From the NCBI GenBank assembly GCA_019232985.1, contig JAFAMW010000056.1, positions 1 to 33,568 of the forward strand: 33,568 nt of DNA. Direction: 5' to 3'. Made by a program: the position numbers and the translations under genes. Shown piece by piece: positions 15,773 through 26,364 of this stretch. The first letter of the stretch is position 1, and each line of letters opens with the position of its first letter. The notes beneath the pieces are model-generated. The model was given only the letters and a program-made list of their open reading frames with translations. It was not told the origin of the DNA and ran no database searches. Source of the DNA: Roseateles sp. Lineage in GTDB: Bacteria > Pseudomonadota > Gammaproteobacteria > Burkholderiales > Burkholderiaceae.

Positions 15773-17398
15773 TCAGTTTTTATCTTCTTGAAGGCGCGGC
15801 TCGGCGACGCCGAGCAGGCGGCCGAGCTGCATCAGCGTGACCGGGCCCATCCGGCCGTCGGCCGGCAGGCCCTGGCCGCGCTGGAACGCGGCGATGCGCT
15901 CACGCCGCGCGGCGTTGCCGCTTGCCATGGGCTGGCCGAGCGCCTGGGCGAGGCCCGCGTCGAGCCAGCGCAGCGTGGCCGGCGCCGCGGCGCCGGGCGC
16001 GTAGTCGGGCGGCGTGCGCCAGAGCGTCGTGAAATCGCCGCGCCACTGGCGCGCGAGCGCGGCGAGCGTCAGCGTCACGCGCTGGTCGCCGACGCGCAGC
16101 TCGGCGCGCTGGCCGTCGAGGCGCTCGAGCAGCACGTAGCCCGCGTGGCCGTCGGCGCCCGCGACGCGCAGCACGGCCGGGCGGTCGAGCAGGCGCAGCT
16201 GGGCCAGGCCGCCCTCGCCCTGGAAACATTGCAGATGCTGGCTTGGCGCGGCCGCGCAGAGCTCGGTGTGCGCGGGCAGGACCACGCCCCAGCGCGCGGC
16301 GAGCTGCTGCGAGGCCGGCTCGGGCGTGGCCGGCGCGGCCGCGATCGCCTCGACCAGGGCGGGCGGCGCGGAGGGCGCGGCCGACGCTGCAGCCGACGTC
16401 GCGCGGGCCGCGGTCGATGCCGGCAGGAGCGCCGACGCTGCGGCGGCAGCCGCCGTGCCGGCCCGCGCCGGGCCCGCCGCGGGTGCGCGCAGCCCGAAGC
16501 CCCAGGCCGCCGCCGCGACGACGGCCGCGCCGCCGACCCAGGGCAGGCCGCGGCGCCACGCCGGCGTGCCGGGCCGCGCATCGTCGAAGACCTCGGCCGC
16601 CGCGCGCGCGAGCGTCTTGCGGTCGACGCGTGCACGGCCCTGCGCGTAGGCGCCGAGCAGCGCGCGGTCGCCGATCAGGTTGATGCGCCGCGGCACGCCG
16701 CGCGCGAGCCGGTGCAGCAGCGCGAGCGCGCGCTCGTCGAAAGGCACCTCGCCGCGCAGGCCCGCGACGCCGAGACGGTGGCGCACGTATTGCGCGGTCT
16801 CGTCGGCCGACAGCGCGGTCAGGTGGTAGCGCGCGATCACGCGCTGGGCGAGCTGCTCGAGCTCGGGGCGCGCGAGCATGCCGCGCAGCTCGGGCTGGCC
16901 GATCAGGATGATCTGCAGCAGCTTGCGCTCCTGGGTCTCGAGGTTGGTCAGCAGGCGCAGCTGCTCGAGCACCTCGGGCGCGAGGTTCTGCGCCTCGTCG
17001 ATGATCAGCACGCAGTTGCGCCCCTCGGCGTGCGAGGCGAGCAGGAAGGCGTTGATACGGTCGACGAAGGGCTTGACGCTCTCGCCCTGCGGCAGCGGCG
17101 CCGGCAGCTCGATGCGGAACTCCTCGCAGACCGTCGCGAGCAGCTCGGGCACCGTCAGCTTGGGGTTGAACACGTACGCGACGCGGCAGTTCTCGGGCAC
17201 CTGCTCGAGGAAGCAGCGGCACACCGTGGTCTTGCCCGCGCCGATCTCGCCGGTCAGCAGCACGAAGCCGCCGCCGCCGCCGAGGCCGTAGAGCAGATGG
17301 GCGAGCGCCTCGCGGTGCCGCTCGCTCATGAAGAGGTAGTGCGGGTCGGGCGCGATCGAGAAGGGCTCCTGCTGGAGACCGAAGAAGGCGTTGTACAT
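15773..17398 (-). CDS. gspA: GspA/ExeA-type AAA ATPase with C39-like and peptidoglycan-binding domains
   Basis: The 541-residue protein starts MYNAFFGLQQEPFSIAPDP, as ExeA/GspA proteins do. An AAA ATPase domain covers about 20-270, with Walker A GEIGAGKT (50-57), Walker B LIIDEAQ (131-137) and the sensor region IGQPEL. A membrane segment is at about 287-304. After an Ala/Pro-rich linker come a C39-peptidase-like domain (about 365-465, which I judge non-catalytic) and a peptidoglycan-binding domain (about 475-530: AAFQRGQGLPADGRMGP). With GspB it uses ATP to let the type II secretion secretin assemble across the cell wall. The gene precedes gspB in the same direction. The C39-like part is called by pattern only. 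Confidence 0.92.
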   Translation of the reverse strand: MYNAFFGLQQEPFSIAPDPHYLFMSERHREALAHLLYGLGGGGGFVLLTGEIGAGKTTVCRCFLEQVPENCRVAYVFNPKLTVPELLATVCEEFRIELPAPLPQGESVKPFVDRINAFLLASHAEGRNCVLIIDEAQNLAPEVLEQLRLLTNLETQERKLLQIILIGQPELRGMLARPELEQLAQRVIARYHLTALSADETAQYVRHRLGVAGLRGEVPFDERALALLHRLARGVPRRINLIGDRALLGAYAQGRARVDRKTLARAAAEVFDDARPGTPAWRRGLPWVGGAAVVAAAAWGFGLRAPAAGPARAGTAAAAAASALLPASTAARATSAAASAAPSAPPALVEAIAAAPATPEPASQQLAARWGVVLPAHTELCAAAPSQHLQCFQGEGGLAQLRLLDRPAVLRVAGADGHAGYVLLERLDGQRAELRVGDQRVTLTLAALARQWRGDFTTLWRTPPDYAPGAAAPATLRWLDAGLAQALGQPMASGNAARRERIAAFQRGQGLPADGRMGPVTLMQLGRLLGVAEPRLQEDKN

Positions 17399-17494
17399 GG
17401 GCGCAAGGGGCAAGAGCTGCCTGATCGTAGCGGAGCGCCAGCGGGACGCCACTGACATGGCGTGGCAGCGCGCGCGCCCACAATCGCAGCCACC

Positions 17495-18595
17495 ATGCCC
17501 AAGCCGCTCGACCTCGCCACCCTGCGCCGCTACGCGATCGCGCGCAGCCTGTTCAAGCCGACCACGCTCGCCGGTGCGTTCAAGCGCCTGGGCTTCGTCC
17601 AGGCCGACCCGATGCGCGCGCCGGCGCGCGCCCAGGACCTGATCCTGCGCCATCGCGTCAAGGACTACCGCGCGGGCGAGCTCGAGGCGCGCTACCCGCG
17701 CCTGCAGGTCGAAGAGGACTGCTTCGTCAACTACGGTTTCGTGCCACGCGACTGGCTCGCGCTGCTGCACCCGCGCACGGCGCGGCGCGTGTGGGACGCG
17801 CCGACCCAGGCGCGCGCCGACGCGCTGCTCGCCGCCGTGCGCAGCCGCGGCGCCACGCACCCGAAGTCGCTGCTCGAGGAGTTCGCCCACCACGGCCGCA
17901 TGGCCGGCTACTGGGGCGGCGAGCTCAACGTCAGCACCCAGCTGCTCGACGGCCTGCATTACCGCGGCCTGCTGCGCGTGAAGCGGCGCGACGCGGGCAC
18001 GCGCGTCTACGAGGCCGTCGCGCACCCGCCGCAGGACGACGCGCCGGCCGCGCGGCGCGCGCGCGCGGACGGCCTGCTCGACCGCGTCGTCGCGCTCTAC
18101 GCGCCGCTGCCGGCTGCGAGCCTCGGCTACCTGACGACCCTGCTCGGCTACGGCGCGCCGCAGCTGAAGGCCGAGGCGCGCGCGGCGGTCAAGGCCGCGA
18201 AGCAGCGCTACGCCCATGCGGTCGTCGACGGCGTGACCTGGTTCTGGCCGGCCGACGAGAACCCGGCCGCGGCGCGCCACCGCTGCGACGCGCGCCTGCG
18301 CCTGCTCGCGCCGTTCGACCCGGTGGTCTGGGACCGGCGCCGCTTCGAGCTGTTCTGGGGCTGGCCCTATCGCTTCGAGGCCTACACGCCGGCGGCGAAG
18401 CGCACGATGGGCCATTACGCGCTGCCGCTGCTATGGGGCGAGGAGATCCGCGGCTGGGCCAACCTGCGCGTCGACCGGGGTCGGCTGCACTGCGAGACCG
18501 GCTTCGTCGAAGGCCGGGCATTGCGCGGCGCCGCGTTCAAGGCCGCGCTCGCCGACGAGCTCGACGCGATGCGCGGGTTTCTCGGGCTCGCATAG
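17495..18595 (+). CDS. YcaQ-type winged helix-turn-helix protein (putative crosslink-repair DNA glycosylase)
   Basis: The 366-residue product has the features of the YcaQ/AlkX (HTH_42, formerly DUF1006) family: an N-terminal LDLATLRRYAIARSLF, the FVQADPMRAPARAQDLIL block, YPRLQVEEDCFVNYGFVP, and a C-terminal LFWGWPYRFEAYTPAAKR segment. E. coli YcaQ unhooks DNA interstrand crosslinks as a glycosylase; whether this protein does so is inferred from family membership. I placed the start at ATG 17495, where the family-like part begins, although an upstream in-frame start at 17462 exists. The gene is divergent from gspA and convergent with the histidine kinase gene, with only four bases between stops. 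Confidence 0.85.
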   Translation: MPKPLDLATLRRYAIARSLFKPTTLAGAFKRLGFVQADPMRAPARAQDLILRHRVKDYRAGELEARYPRLQVEEDCFVNYGFVPRDWLALLHPRTARRVWDAPTQARADALLAAVRSRGATHPKSLLEEFAHHGRMAGYWGGELNVSTQLLDGLHYRGLLRVKRRDAGTRVYEAVAHPPQDDAPAARRARADGLLDRVVALYAPLPAASLGYLTTLLGYGAPQLKAEARAAVKAAKQRYAHAVVDGVTWFWPADENPAAARHRCDARLRLLAPFDPVVWDRRRFELFWGWPYRFEAYTPAAKRTMGHYALPLLWGEEIRGWANLRVDRGRLHCETGFVEGRALRGAAFKAALADELDAMRGFLGLA

Positions 18596-18599
18596 CTGC

Positions 18600-20132
18600 T
18601 CAGGAGCGCTGCACCGCGCGCGCCGGGAAGCGCACCGTGAAGCGCGCGCCCGGGCCCTCGTGCTCGGCGAGGCCGCGGCGCGAGCGCGTCGCGTCGAGCA
18701 GCAGTTCGGCCTCGTGGGTCTCGGCGATCTCGCGCACGATCGCGAGGCCCAGGCCCGAGCCGTCGGTGTTGGTGCCGAGCGCGCGGTAGAAGGGCTGGAA
18801 CACCTTCTCGCGCTCGGCCTCGGCGACGCCGGGGCCGGTGTCCTCGACCTGCAGCACGCTGACCTGGCCGAACGGGTCCTCGACGACGCGCACCGTGACG
18901 ACGCCGCCGGCCGGCGTGTACAGCAGCGCGTTGTCGACGAGGTTGCGGATCAGCTCGCGCACGAGCAGCGGCTGGCCGAGCACGCGCAGCTGGGCCTGCT
19001 CGGCCGTCGGGCCTTCGTAGCCGAGGTCGAGGCGGCGCTCGAGCGCGCGCGGCACGAAGTCGCGCACGGTCTCGATCGCGAACTCGGCGAGGTTCAGTTC
19101 GCTGCGCCGCGCCGCGTGCTCGCGGTCCTCGGCGCGCGCCATCGCGAGCAGCTGGTTGACCATGTGCGCGGCGCGCTGGCTCGACAGCGCGATCTGGGCG
19201 AGCGAGCGGCTCAGCTCGGCCGGCTCGCTGCGGCCCTCGTCGATCTCGCGCTGGGCGAACTCGGCTTGCGTGCGCAGGCCCGCGAGCGGCGTCTTGAGCT
19301 GGTGCGCGGCGTCGGCGAGGAAATGCTTCTGCGTGCGGATCGACTGGTCGAGCCGGCCGAGCAGCTCGTTGATCGCGCCCACGAGCGGCGCGACCTCCTC
19401 GGGCACCTGGTGCTCGTCGATCGGCGACAGGTCGGCGCTGTCGCGCGAGCGGATACGCCGCTGCAGCTCGCCGAGCGGGGCGATGCCGCGCGCGAGCGCG
19501 AGCCACACGAGCAGCACGGTCAGCGGCAGGATCACGAACTCGGGCAGGATCACGCCCTTGATGATCTCGTTGGCGAGGCGGCGGCGCTTGGCCGTGGCCT
19601 CGGCGACCTGGACGAGCAGCCCGGCGCCGGCCGCGGCGGCCGGCGCGCGCGCGTCGGCCTGACCCTCGGGCAGCACGCGCAGCGAAGCGACGCGCACGCG
19701 CTCGCCGCCGACCTCGTCGTCGCGCCAGCGCATCTCGCCGACGCCACCGCCCGCGTCGTCGTCTGGCGGCGCGGCGAGGCGCGCGTCGCCGCTCAGCAGC
19801 GCGCCCTGCGGCGCGCGCACCTGGTAGAACACCGCGTCGCTCGGGTCGTCACGCAGGAAGGCGGCGGCCTCGGGCGCGAGCGCGTAGCGGCGCGCCTGCG
19901 CGGCGGCGTCGGCCGCGGCCTCAGGGTGCTGGGCGTCGGCCGCGGCCTGGGCCGCGACGCGCTGCGCGAGCGCGCGCGCCATCTCGCCGAGCTCGCGGTC
20001 GTAGGGTTTGTTCGCGATGCCCTGGGCGACGAGCCAGGTCAGCGCCACGCTGATCGGCCAGATCAGCAGCAGCGGCGCGAGCATCCAGTCGAGGATCTCG
20101 CCGAACAGCGAGCGCTGCGCTTTCGCGGCCAT
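18600..20132 (-). CDS. Sensor histidine kinase, TctE/QseC-like
   Basis: The 510-residue protein has two membrane segments (about 15-37 and 193-214) bounding a periplasmic sensor of about 155 residues of the 2CSK_N type. A HAMP-like linker follows, then the HisKA domain with the phospho-acceptor His277 in FLADAAHQLKTPL. The ATPase domain shows the N-box LIRNLVDNALLYTP, the G1 box VEDTGPGV and the G2 box GSGLGLAIV. It should phosphorylate the response regulator encoded just upstream, whose stop codon overlaps this start as ATGA. TctE senses tricarboxylates in some relatives, but no tricarboxylate transporter genes are in view, so the signal is unknown. All kinase motifs are intact. Confidence 0.93.
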   Translation of the reverse strand: MAAKAQRSLFGEILDWMLAPLLLIWPISVALTWLVAQGIANKPYDRELGEMARALAQRVAAQAAADAQHPEAAADAAAQARRYALAPEAAAFLRDDPSDAVFYQVRAPQGALLSGDARLAAPPDDDAGGGVGEMRWRDDEVGGERVRVASLRVLPEGQADARAPAAAAGAGLLVQVAEATAKRRRLANEIIKGVILPEFVILPLTVLLVWLALARGIAPLGELQRRIRSRDSADLSPIDEHQVPEEVAPLVGAINELLGRLDQSIRTQKHFLADAAHQLKTPLAGLRTQAEFAQREIDEGRSEPAELSRSLAQIALSSQRAAHMVNQLLAMARAEDREHAARRSELNLAEFAIETVRDFVPRALERRLDLGYEGPTAEQAQLRVLGQPLLVRELIRNLVDNALLYTPAGGVVTVRVVEDPFGQVSVLQVEDTGPGVAEAEREKVFQPFYRALGTNTDGSGLGLAIVREIAETHEAELLLDATRSRRGLAEHEGPGARFTVRFPARAVQRS

Positions 20133-20803
20133 CAGCCCGGGATCTTCTCGAGGCAGTAGCCGAGGCCGCGCACCGTCGCGATGCGCACCGGGCCCTGCTC
20201 GATCTTCTTGCGCAGGCGGTGGATATAGACCTCGATCGCGTTGTTCGAGACCTCCTCGCCCCATTCGCACAGGCGCTCGACGAGCTGGTCCTTGCTGACG
20301 AGGCGGCCCGCGCGCTGCAGCAGCACCTCGAGCAGCGAGAGCTCGCGCGCCGACAGCTCGACCATCTGCTCGTTGATGTAGACGACGCGGCCGCCCGAGT
20401 CGAACGCGAGCGGGCCGTGGCGGATCACGCTCGTCGCGGTGCCGAGGCCGCGGCGCGTGAGCGCGCGCACGCGCGCCTCGAGCTCCTGCAGCGAGAAGGG
20501 CTTGGCCATGTAGTCGTCGGCGCCATGGTCGAGGCCCTTGACGCGCTCCTCGATGCTGTCGGCCGCCGTGAGGATCAGCACCGGCACGCTCGAACCGCGG
20601 CCGCGCAGGCGCTTGAGCACGTCGAGCCCGTGCAGGCGCGGCAGGCCGAGGTCGAGGATCACGAGGTCGAACTCGTGGGCGGCGAGCGCGGCGTCGGCCT
20701 CGCTGCCGCTCGACACCTGGTCGACCGCGTAGCCCGACGCGCGCAGCGCGCGCAGCAGGCCGTCGGCCAGGACCTGGTCGTCTTCGGCTATCAGGATTCG
20801 CAT
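20132..20803 (-). CDS. OmpR-family response regulator, TctD/QseB-like
   Basis: The 223-residue protein has a receiver domain (about 1-115) with the acidic pair Glu8-Asp9, the phosphorylation site Asp51 (LVILDLGLP), Thr79 and Lys101 (MAKPFS), followed by an OmpR-type winged helix (about 125-220) with LSARELSLLEVLL and VYIHRLRKKIE. It should bind DNA as a dimer once phosphorylated by the kinase whose gene overlaps its stop codon by one ATGA. It is the first gene of this two-gene minus-strand operon and is divergent from recA. Its targets are not visible, but an inverted repeat in the upstream gap (20870-20888) is a candidate binding site. Confidence 0.94.
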   Translation of the reverse strand: MRILIAEDDQVLADGLLRALRASGYAVDQVSSGSEADAALAAHEFDLVILDLGLPRLHGLDVLKRLRGRGSSVPVLILTAADSIEERVKGLDHGADDYMAKPFSLQELEARVRALTRRGLGTATSVIRHGPLAFDSGGRVVYINEQMVELSARELSLLEVLLQRAGRLVSKDQLVERLCEWGEEVSNNAIEVYIHRLRKKIEQGPVRIATVRGLGYCLEKIPG

Positions 20804-20869
20804 GCTTGTCCTTCGTTGTCCCTGTCATTCTAGAAAGGCGGCGATCGCGGGTTTGCACCCGAATTTGCC

Positions 20870-20888
20870 TGGCTCATCTGGTGAGCCA
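20870..20888. repeat. Perfect 7-base inverted repeat upstream of the response regulator gene
   Basis: TGGCTCA (20870-20876) and TGAGCCA (20882-20888) flank five bases. It lies in the gap between the divergent response regulator and recA genes, 66 bases before the regulator start. It could be an operator or a transcript hairpin. No T-run follows on the plus strand, so a terminator is unlikely. Confidence 0.5.
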
Positions 20889-20967
20889 CCACCCCCCCTA
20901 GGATCGGCTTGCCAATCGTTCGCAGCGCGCTACTGTCATCTCTAGGCAGAAAACGCTGCGCAGACCA

Positions 20968-20983
20968 CTGTACAAATATACAG
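20968..20983 (+). promoter_or_regulatory. LexA (SOS) box of recA
   Basis: The sequence CTGT-N8-ACAG with an AT-rich spacer (ACAAATAT) fits the gammaproteobacterial/betaproteobacterial LexA consensus exactly at the conserved bases. It lies 38 bases before the recA start, with GATAAT at 20991-20996 as a probable -10 element just downstream, so bound LexA would block RNA polymerase. A good ribosome-binding site (AGGAGA) follows at about 21011-21016. Confidence 0.92.
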
Positions 20984-21021
20984 ATTCCGCGATAATCGCG
21001 CCGACCTCACAGGAGAACCTC

Positions 21022-22062
<1,041 letters not shown>

Positions 22063-22091
22063 GCCCGGATGCGATTTCGGCGCAGGCTCAT

Positions 22092-22106
22092 GCACGCGCA
22101 GCGTGC
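22092..22106 (+). terminator. Short hairpin between recA and recX
   Basis: GCACGC (22092-22097) and GCGTGC (22101-22106) make a 6-base GC-rich stem with a three-base loop, 30 bases after the recA stop. There is no T-run, so it is at best a partial terminator or RNA stabiliser that could lower recX output, as described for the recA-recX gap of E. coli. Confidence 0.45.
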
Positions 22107-22178
22107 GTGAAGGCCGCCGCGCGGCCGGGCCGGAGCCAAAACAAGATCCGCGAGGCGCTCGACTGAACCGACCCCGCC

Positions 22179-22721
22179 ATGGCCGGCCCCCTGTCCTTGA
22201 AGGCCCGCGCGGTCGCGCTGCTCGCCCAGCGCGAGCACGGCGCGGCCGAGCTGCGCCGCAAGCTGCTGCGGATCGCGCGCGAACGCGCGCGGGCCGCCCT
22301 GGCCGAAGCGGCGGACACGACACCCGAAGCCGCCACCGCAACCGACCCGGCCGAGCCACCCGACCCGAGCGAGGACGTCGACGCCCTGCTCGCCTGGCTC
22401 CAGGCCCAGGGCTATCTCGACGAAACCCGCTTCGTCGAGTCGCGCGTGCACGCGCGCGCCGCGCGCTTCGGCACCGCACGCATCAGCCAGGAGCTCGCGC
22501 GCCACGGCCTGGCCCTGCCGGCCGAGCAGCAGGCCGCGCTCAAGGCCGGCGAGTTCGAGCGCGCGCGCCTGATCTGGCAGCGCAAGTTCGGCGCCGCGCC
22601 GCCCGCGGACGCCGCGGCGCGCGCGCGCCAGGCGCGTTTTCTCGCCGGACGCGGCTTCTCGGGCGAGGTCGTGCGGCGCCTGCTGCGCGGCGGCCACGAC
22701 GAATTGGGCGGTGATGAATAG
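22179..22721 (+). CDS. recX: Regulatory protein RecX
   Basis: The 180-residue protein has the RecX three-helix repeats: [21 protein letters not shown] near the N-terminus, then [21 protein letters not shown] and [16 protein letters not shown], ending in [18 protein letters not shown]. RecX binds RecA and limits its filaments. The protein carries an Ala/Pro/acidic insert (about 44-66, with [19 protein letters not shown]) between the first and second helical modules, which makes it longer than the roughly 150 residues usual in the family. The ATG at 22179 gives a good family start (SLKARA). It follows recA by 116 bases. Confidence 0.93.
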   Translation: MAGPLSLKARAVALLAQREHGAAELRRKLLRIARERARAALAEAADTTPEAATATDPAEPPDPSEDVDALLAWLQAQGYLDETRFVESRVHARAARFGTARISQELARHGLALPAEQQAALKAGEFERARLIWQRKFGAAPPADAAARARQARFLAGRGFSGEVVRRLLRGGHDELGGDE

Positions 22722-22747
22722 TGCCCGCAATCGCACCGCGGCACGGC

Positions 22748-22765
22748 GGCGGCGGGCCCGCCGCC
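22748..22765. repeat. Perfect 18-base GC palindrome after recX
   Basis: GGCGGCGGG followed directly by its complement CCCGCCGCC forms a loop-free palindrome 26 bases after the recX stop. It may end the recA-recX transcript, but no T-run follows. About 20 bases further on, TGCTAGAGT (22786-22794) resembles an extended -10 element that could start transcription of the DUF2889 gene. Confidence 0.5.
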
Positions 22766-22875
22766 AAGCCCGCTGCGCCGCAACATGCTAGAGTGCCGCC
22801 CTGCGTAAACCCCTAGGCTGACGGGACTCCGCCCCCCGCCTCGGCAGCGCGCGCCCGCGTCTTTCGCCTTCGTCC

Positions 22876-23475
22876 ATGCCCTTTCCCTTCGCCTCGAACC
22901 CGCGTCGCCTGATGCACCGCCGTGCCATCGACGTGCAGGTGTTCGCGCGCGAGGACGGCCGCTTCGACGTCGAAGCGCGCCTGATCGACACGAAGACGCG
23001 CGAGGTCGTCGTCGGCGGCGCGCCGCGCGCGGCCGGCGACCCGCTGCACGAGATGGTGCTCGGGCTCGTCATCGACGCCGAGCTCACTATCCACGCGGCC
23101 GGCTCGGCCACGCTCGCGATGCCCTACTCGAGCCAGTGCGAACAGCATGGCGACGCCTACGCCCAGCTCGCCGGCCTGAACCTGCTGCACGGCTTTCGCG
23201 CCGCGGCCAAGCAGCGCCTCGCCGGCACGCGCGGCTGCACCCACCTGACCGAGCTGTGCAACGTCCTGCCGACGGCCGTGATCCAGGCCCTCGCCGGCGA
23301 GGTGCTCGACACCCAGGAAGGCGCCGACCGCGCCGCCGCGGCGTCGGACCTGCCGCCGTTCCAGCTCGACCGTTGCCACGCGCTGCGCCGCGACGGCCCG
23401 GTCGTGCAAGCCCATTACCCCCGCTGGTACCGCCCGGCCACCCCGGCCGACGCGGTGCCTCCTTCCGCATCCTGA
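22876..23475 (+). CDS. DUF2889 domain-containing protein
   Basis: The 199-residue product matches the DUF2889 family as I know it: RRLMHRRAIDVQVFAREDGRFDV shortened here to its start, then ARLIDTKTREV, a central GDPLHEMVLGLVID segment, and the paired GCTHLTEL and LDRCHALRRDGPVV blocks. No biochemical role is established. It has no signal peptide or membrane segment, so it is probably cytoplasmic. The family gene sits between recX and sucC in many Burkholderiales, as here, 28 bases before sucC. Two conserved Cys-His pairs (GCTHL and DRCHAL) could bind a metal; this is a guess from the spacing. Confidence 0.85.
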   Translation: MPFPFASNPRRLMHRRAIDVQVFAREDGRFDVEARLIDTKTREVVVGGAPRAAGDPLHEMVLGLVIDAELTIHAAGSATLAMPYSSQCEQHGDAYAQLAGLNLLHGFRAAAKQRLAGTRGCTHLTELCNVLPTAVIQALAGEVLDTQEGADRAAAASDLPPFQLDRCHALRRDGPVVQAHYPRWYRPATPADAVPPSAS

Positions 23476-23502
23476 CCATACCCACAGCAAGCGAGACCCC
23501 CT

Positions 23503-24663
<1,161 letters not shown>

Positions 24664-24683
24664 TCGCCGCCAAGGAATAGAAC

Positions 24684-25577
24684 ATGAGCATCTACATCAA
24701 CAAGGACACCAAGGTCATCACCCAGGGCATCACGGGCAAGACCGGTCAGTTCCACACCCTCGGCTGCCAGGCCTACGCCAACGGCAAGAACGCGTTCGTC
24801 GCCGGCGTGAACCCGAAGAAGGCCGGCGAGAAGTTCTCCGACATTCCCATCTACGGTACCGTCAAGGAAGCCGCGGCCCAGACCGGCGCGACCGTCTCGG
24901 TGATCTACGTGCCGCCGGCCGGCGCCGCCGCGGCGATCTGGGAGGCCGTCGAGGCCGACCTCGACCTCGCGATCTGCATCACCGAAGGCATCCCGGTCCG
25001 CGACATGCTCGAGGTCCGCAACAAGATGAAGGCCAAGGAGGCTGCCGGCGGCAAGAAGACGCTGCTGCTGGGCCCCAACTGCCCGGGCCTGATCACGCCC
25101 GACGAGATCAAGATCGGCATCATGCCCGGCCACATCCACCGCAAGGGCCGCATCGGCGTGGTCTCGCGCTCGGGCACGCTGACCTATGAAGCGGTTGCGC
25201 AGCTGACCGAGATCGGCCTCGGCCAGTCTTCGGCCGTGGGCATCGGCGGCGACCCGATCAACGGCCTCAAGCACATCGACGTGATGAAGGCCTTCAACGA
25301 CGACCCGGACACCGACGCCGTGATCATGATCGGCGAGATCGGCGGCCCCGACGAGGCCGAAGCCGCGCGCTGGTGCAAGGCCAACATGAAGAAGCCGATC
25401 GTCGGCTTCATCGCGGGCGTCACCGCTCCCCCGGGCAAGCGCATGGGCCACGCCGGCGCGCTGATCTCGGGCGGCGCCGACACCGCCGACGCGAAGCTCG
25501 CGATCATGGAAGAGTGCGGCTTCACGGTCACGCGCAACCCGTCGGAGATGGGCCGCCTGCTCAAGGGTCTGCTCTAA
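24684..25577 (+). CDS. sucD: Succinyl-CoA ligase (ADP-forming), alpha subunit
   Basis: The 297-residue protein begins MSIYINKDTKVITQGITGK and has an N-terminal CoA-binding Rossmann domain (about 1-125) and a ligase domain. The phosphorylated active-site His is His256 in GKRMGHAGAL, and GPNCPGLI (130-137) is the family signature. It forms a complex with SucC and carries the phospho-histidine intermediate. A GGAAT-type weak ribosome-binding site (AAGGAA at about 24670-24675) precedes the start. The gene ends the operon; a strong terminator follows 23 bases later. Confidence 0.98.
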   Translation: MSIYINKDTKVITQGITGKTGQFHTLGCQAYANGKNAFVAGVNPKKAGEKFSDIPIYGTVKEAAAQTGATVSVIYVPPAGAAAAIWEAVEADLDLAICITEGIPVRDMLEVRNKMKAKEAAGGKKTLLLGPNCPGLITPDEIKIGIMPGHIHRKGRIGVVSRSGTLTYEAVAQLTEIGLGQSSAVGIGGDPINGLKHIDVMKAFNDDPDTDAVIMIGEIGGPDEAEAARWCKANMKKPIVGFIAGVTAPPGKRMGHAGALISGGADTADAKLAIMEECGFTVTRNPSEMGRLLKGLL

Positions 25578-25600
25578 GGCACTCCCAGCCGGACTCGCAT

Positions 25601-25628
25601 AAGCCGCCCTCCGGGGCGGCTTTTTTTT
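25601..25628 (+). terminator. Rho-independent terminator after sucCD
   Basis: GCCGCCC (25603-25609), loop TCCG and GGGCGGC (25614-25620) form a perfect 7-base stem, extended by AA before it pairing with the T-run. Eight Ts follow at 25621-25628. This is a textbook intrinsic terminator and separates sucD from the TerC-type gene that begins 17 bases later. Confidence 0.95.
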
Positions 25629-25644
25629 GCGACACTCGGCCGCC

Positions 25645-26355
25645 ATGGACTGGCTGAGCTCGACGTTCTGGATCGCCGTGCTCGAGATCGTCTGGGTCAA
25701 CGTCCTGCTGTCGGGCGACAACGCGGTCGTGATCGCGCTCGCCGCGCGCGGCCTCGACGCGCGACTCCAGCGCGCCGCCGTCGTCGGCGGGAGCGCGGCC
25801 GCGATCGCGCTGCGCGTGCTGCTCACGCTCGGCGCCGTCGCCCTGCTCGAGCGGCCCTGGCTCAAGCTCACGGGCGGCCTGCTGCTGCTGGGCGTCGCCG
25901 TGCAGCTGCGCCGCGGCGACGTCGCGCGCGACGCCGCGCGGCCGGCCGACGCGTCGGTCTGGGCCGCGGTGCGCACCGTCCTCGTCGCCGACCTCGTGAT
26001 GAGTCTCGACAACGTGCTCGCCGTCGCGGCCGCCGCGGCGAGCGCGCCGGCGCCGCTGCGCACGCCGCTGCTCTTCGTCGGGCTCGGCCTGTCGATCCCC
26101 TTGATCGCGTTCGGCAGCACGCTGCTGCTGCGCGTGATGGAGCGCGTGCCCTTGCTCGTCACGCTCGGCGCGGCGCTGCTCGGCTGGGTCGCGGGACGCA
26201 TGGTCGCAGCCGACGCGGGCCTCGCCGAACTGCCCGCTTGGCTCGGTGCGCCGCCCGGCCCGGCGGCGACCGACGCGCCCGGGCGCGCGCTGGCCGCCGG
26301 ACTCGCGGGCGCCTCGCTCGTGCTGCTGGCCGGCCGCTGGCCGCCCCGGCCCTAA
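25645..26355 (+). CDS. TerC/YjbE-family integral membrane protein
   Basis: The 236-residue protein carries the paired TerC-fold motifs: NVLLSGDNAVVIALA near residue 20 and VADLVMSLDNVLAVA near 116, each with an acidic residue inside a membrane helix, plus about seven hydrophobic segments. Members of this group are linked to metal ion (especially manganese) export or to tellurite resistance; the substrate here is not known. ATG 25645 is chosen as the first start giving the family N-terminus (MDWLSSTFW). I saw no yybP-ykoY-type leader; the gap to the sucD terminator is only 16 bases, so the promoter must overlap the terminator region or transcription reads through. The kinase gene follows after 9 bases. 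Confidence 0.88.
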   Translation: MDWLSSTFWIAVLEIVWVNVLLSGDNAVVIALAARGLDARLQRAAVVGGSAAAIALRVLLTLGAVALLERPWLKLTGGLLLLGVAVQLRRGDVARDAARPADASVWAAVRTVLVADLVMSLDNVLAVAAAAASAPAPLRTPLLFVGLGLSIPLIAFGSTLLLRVMERVPLLVTLGAALLGWVAGRMVAADAGLAELPAWLGAPPGPAATDAPGRALAAGLAGASLVLLAGRWPPRP

Positions 26356-26364
26356 GATCGCGCC

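Noticed and set aside
15773..18415. Extension of gspA upstream to a start near 18415
   Set aside because: The added 339 codons are antisense of the YcaQ-type gene. The ATG at 17398 gives the exact GspA/ExeA N-terminus.
18600..20858. Histidine kinase read as one 752-codon gene
   Set aside because: The part before 20132 is a wrong-frame reading of the response regulator gene. The kinase begins at 20132 with a membrane segment following at once.
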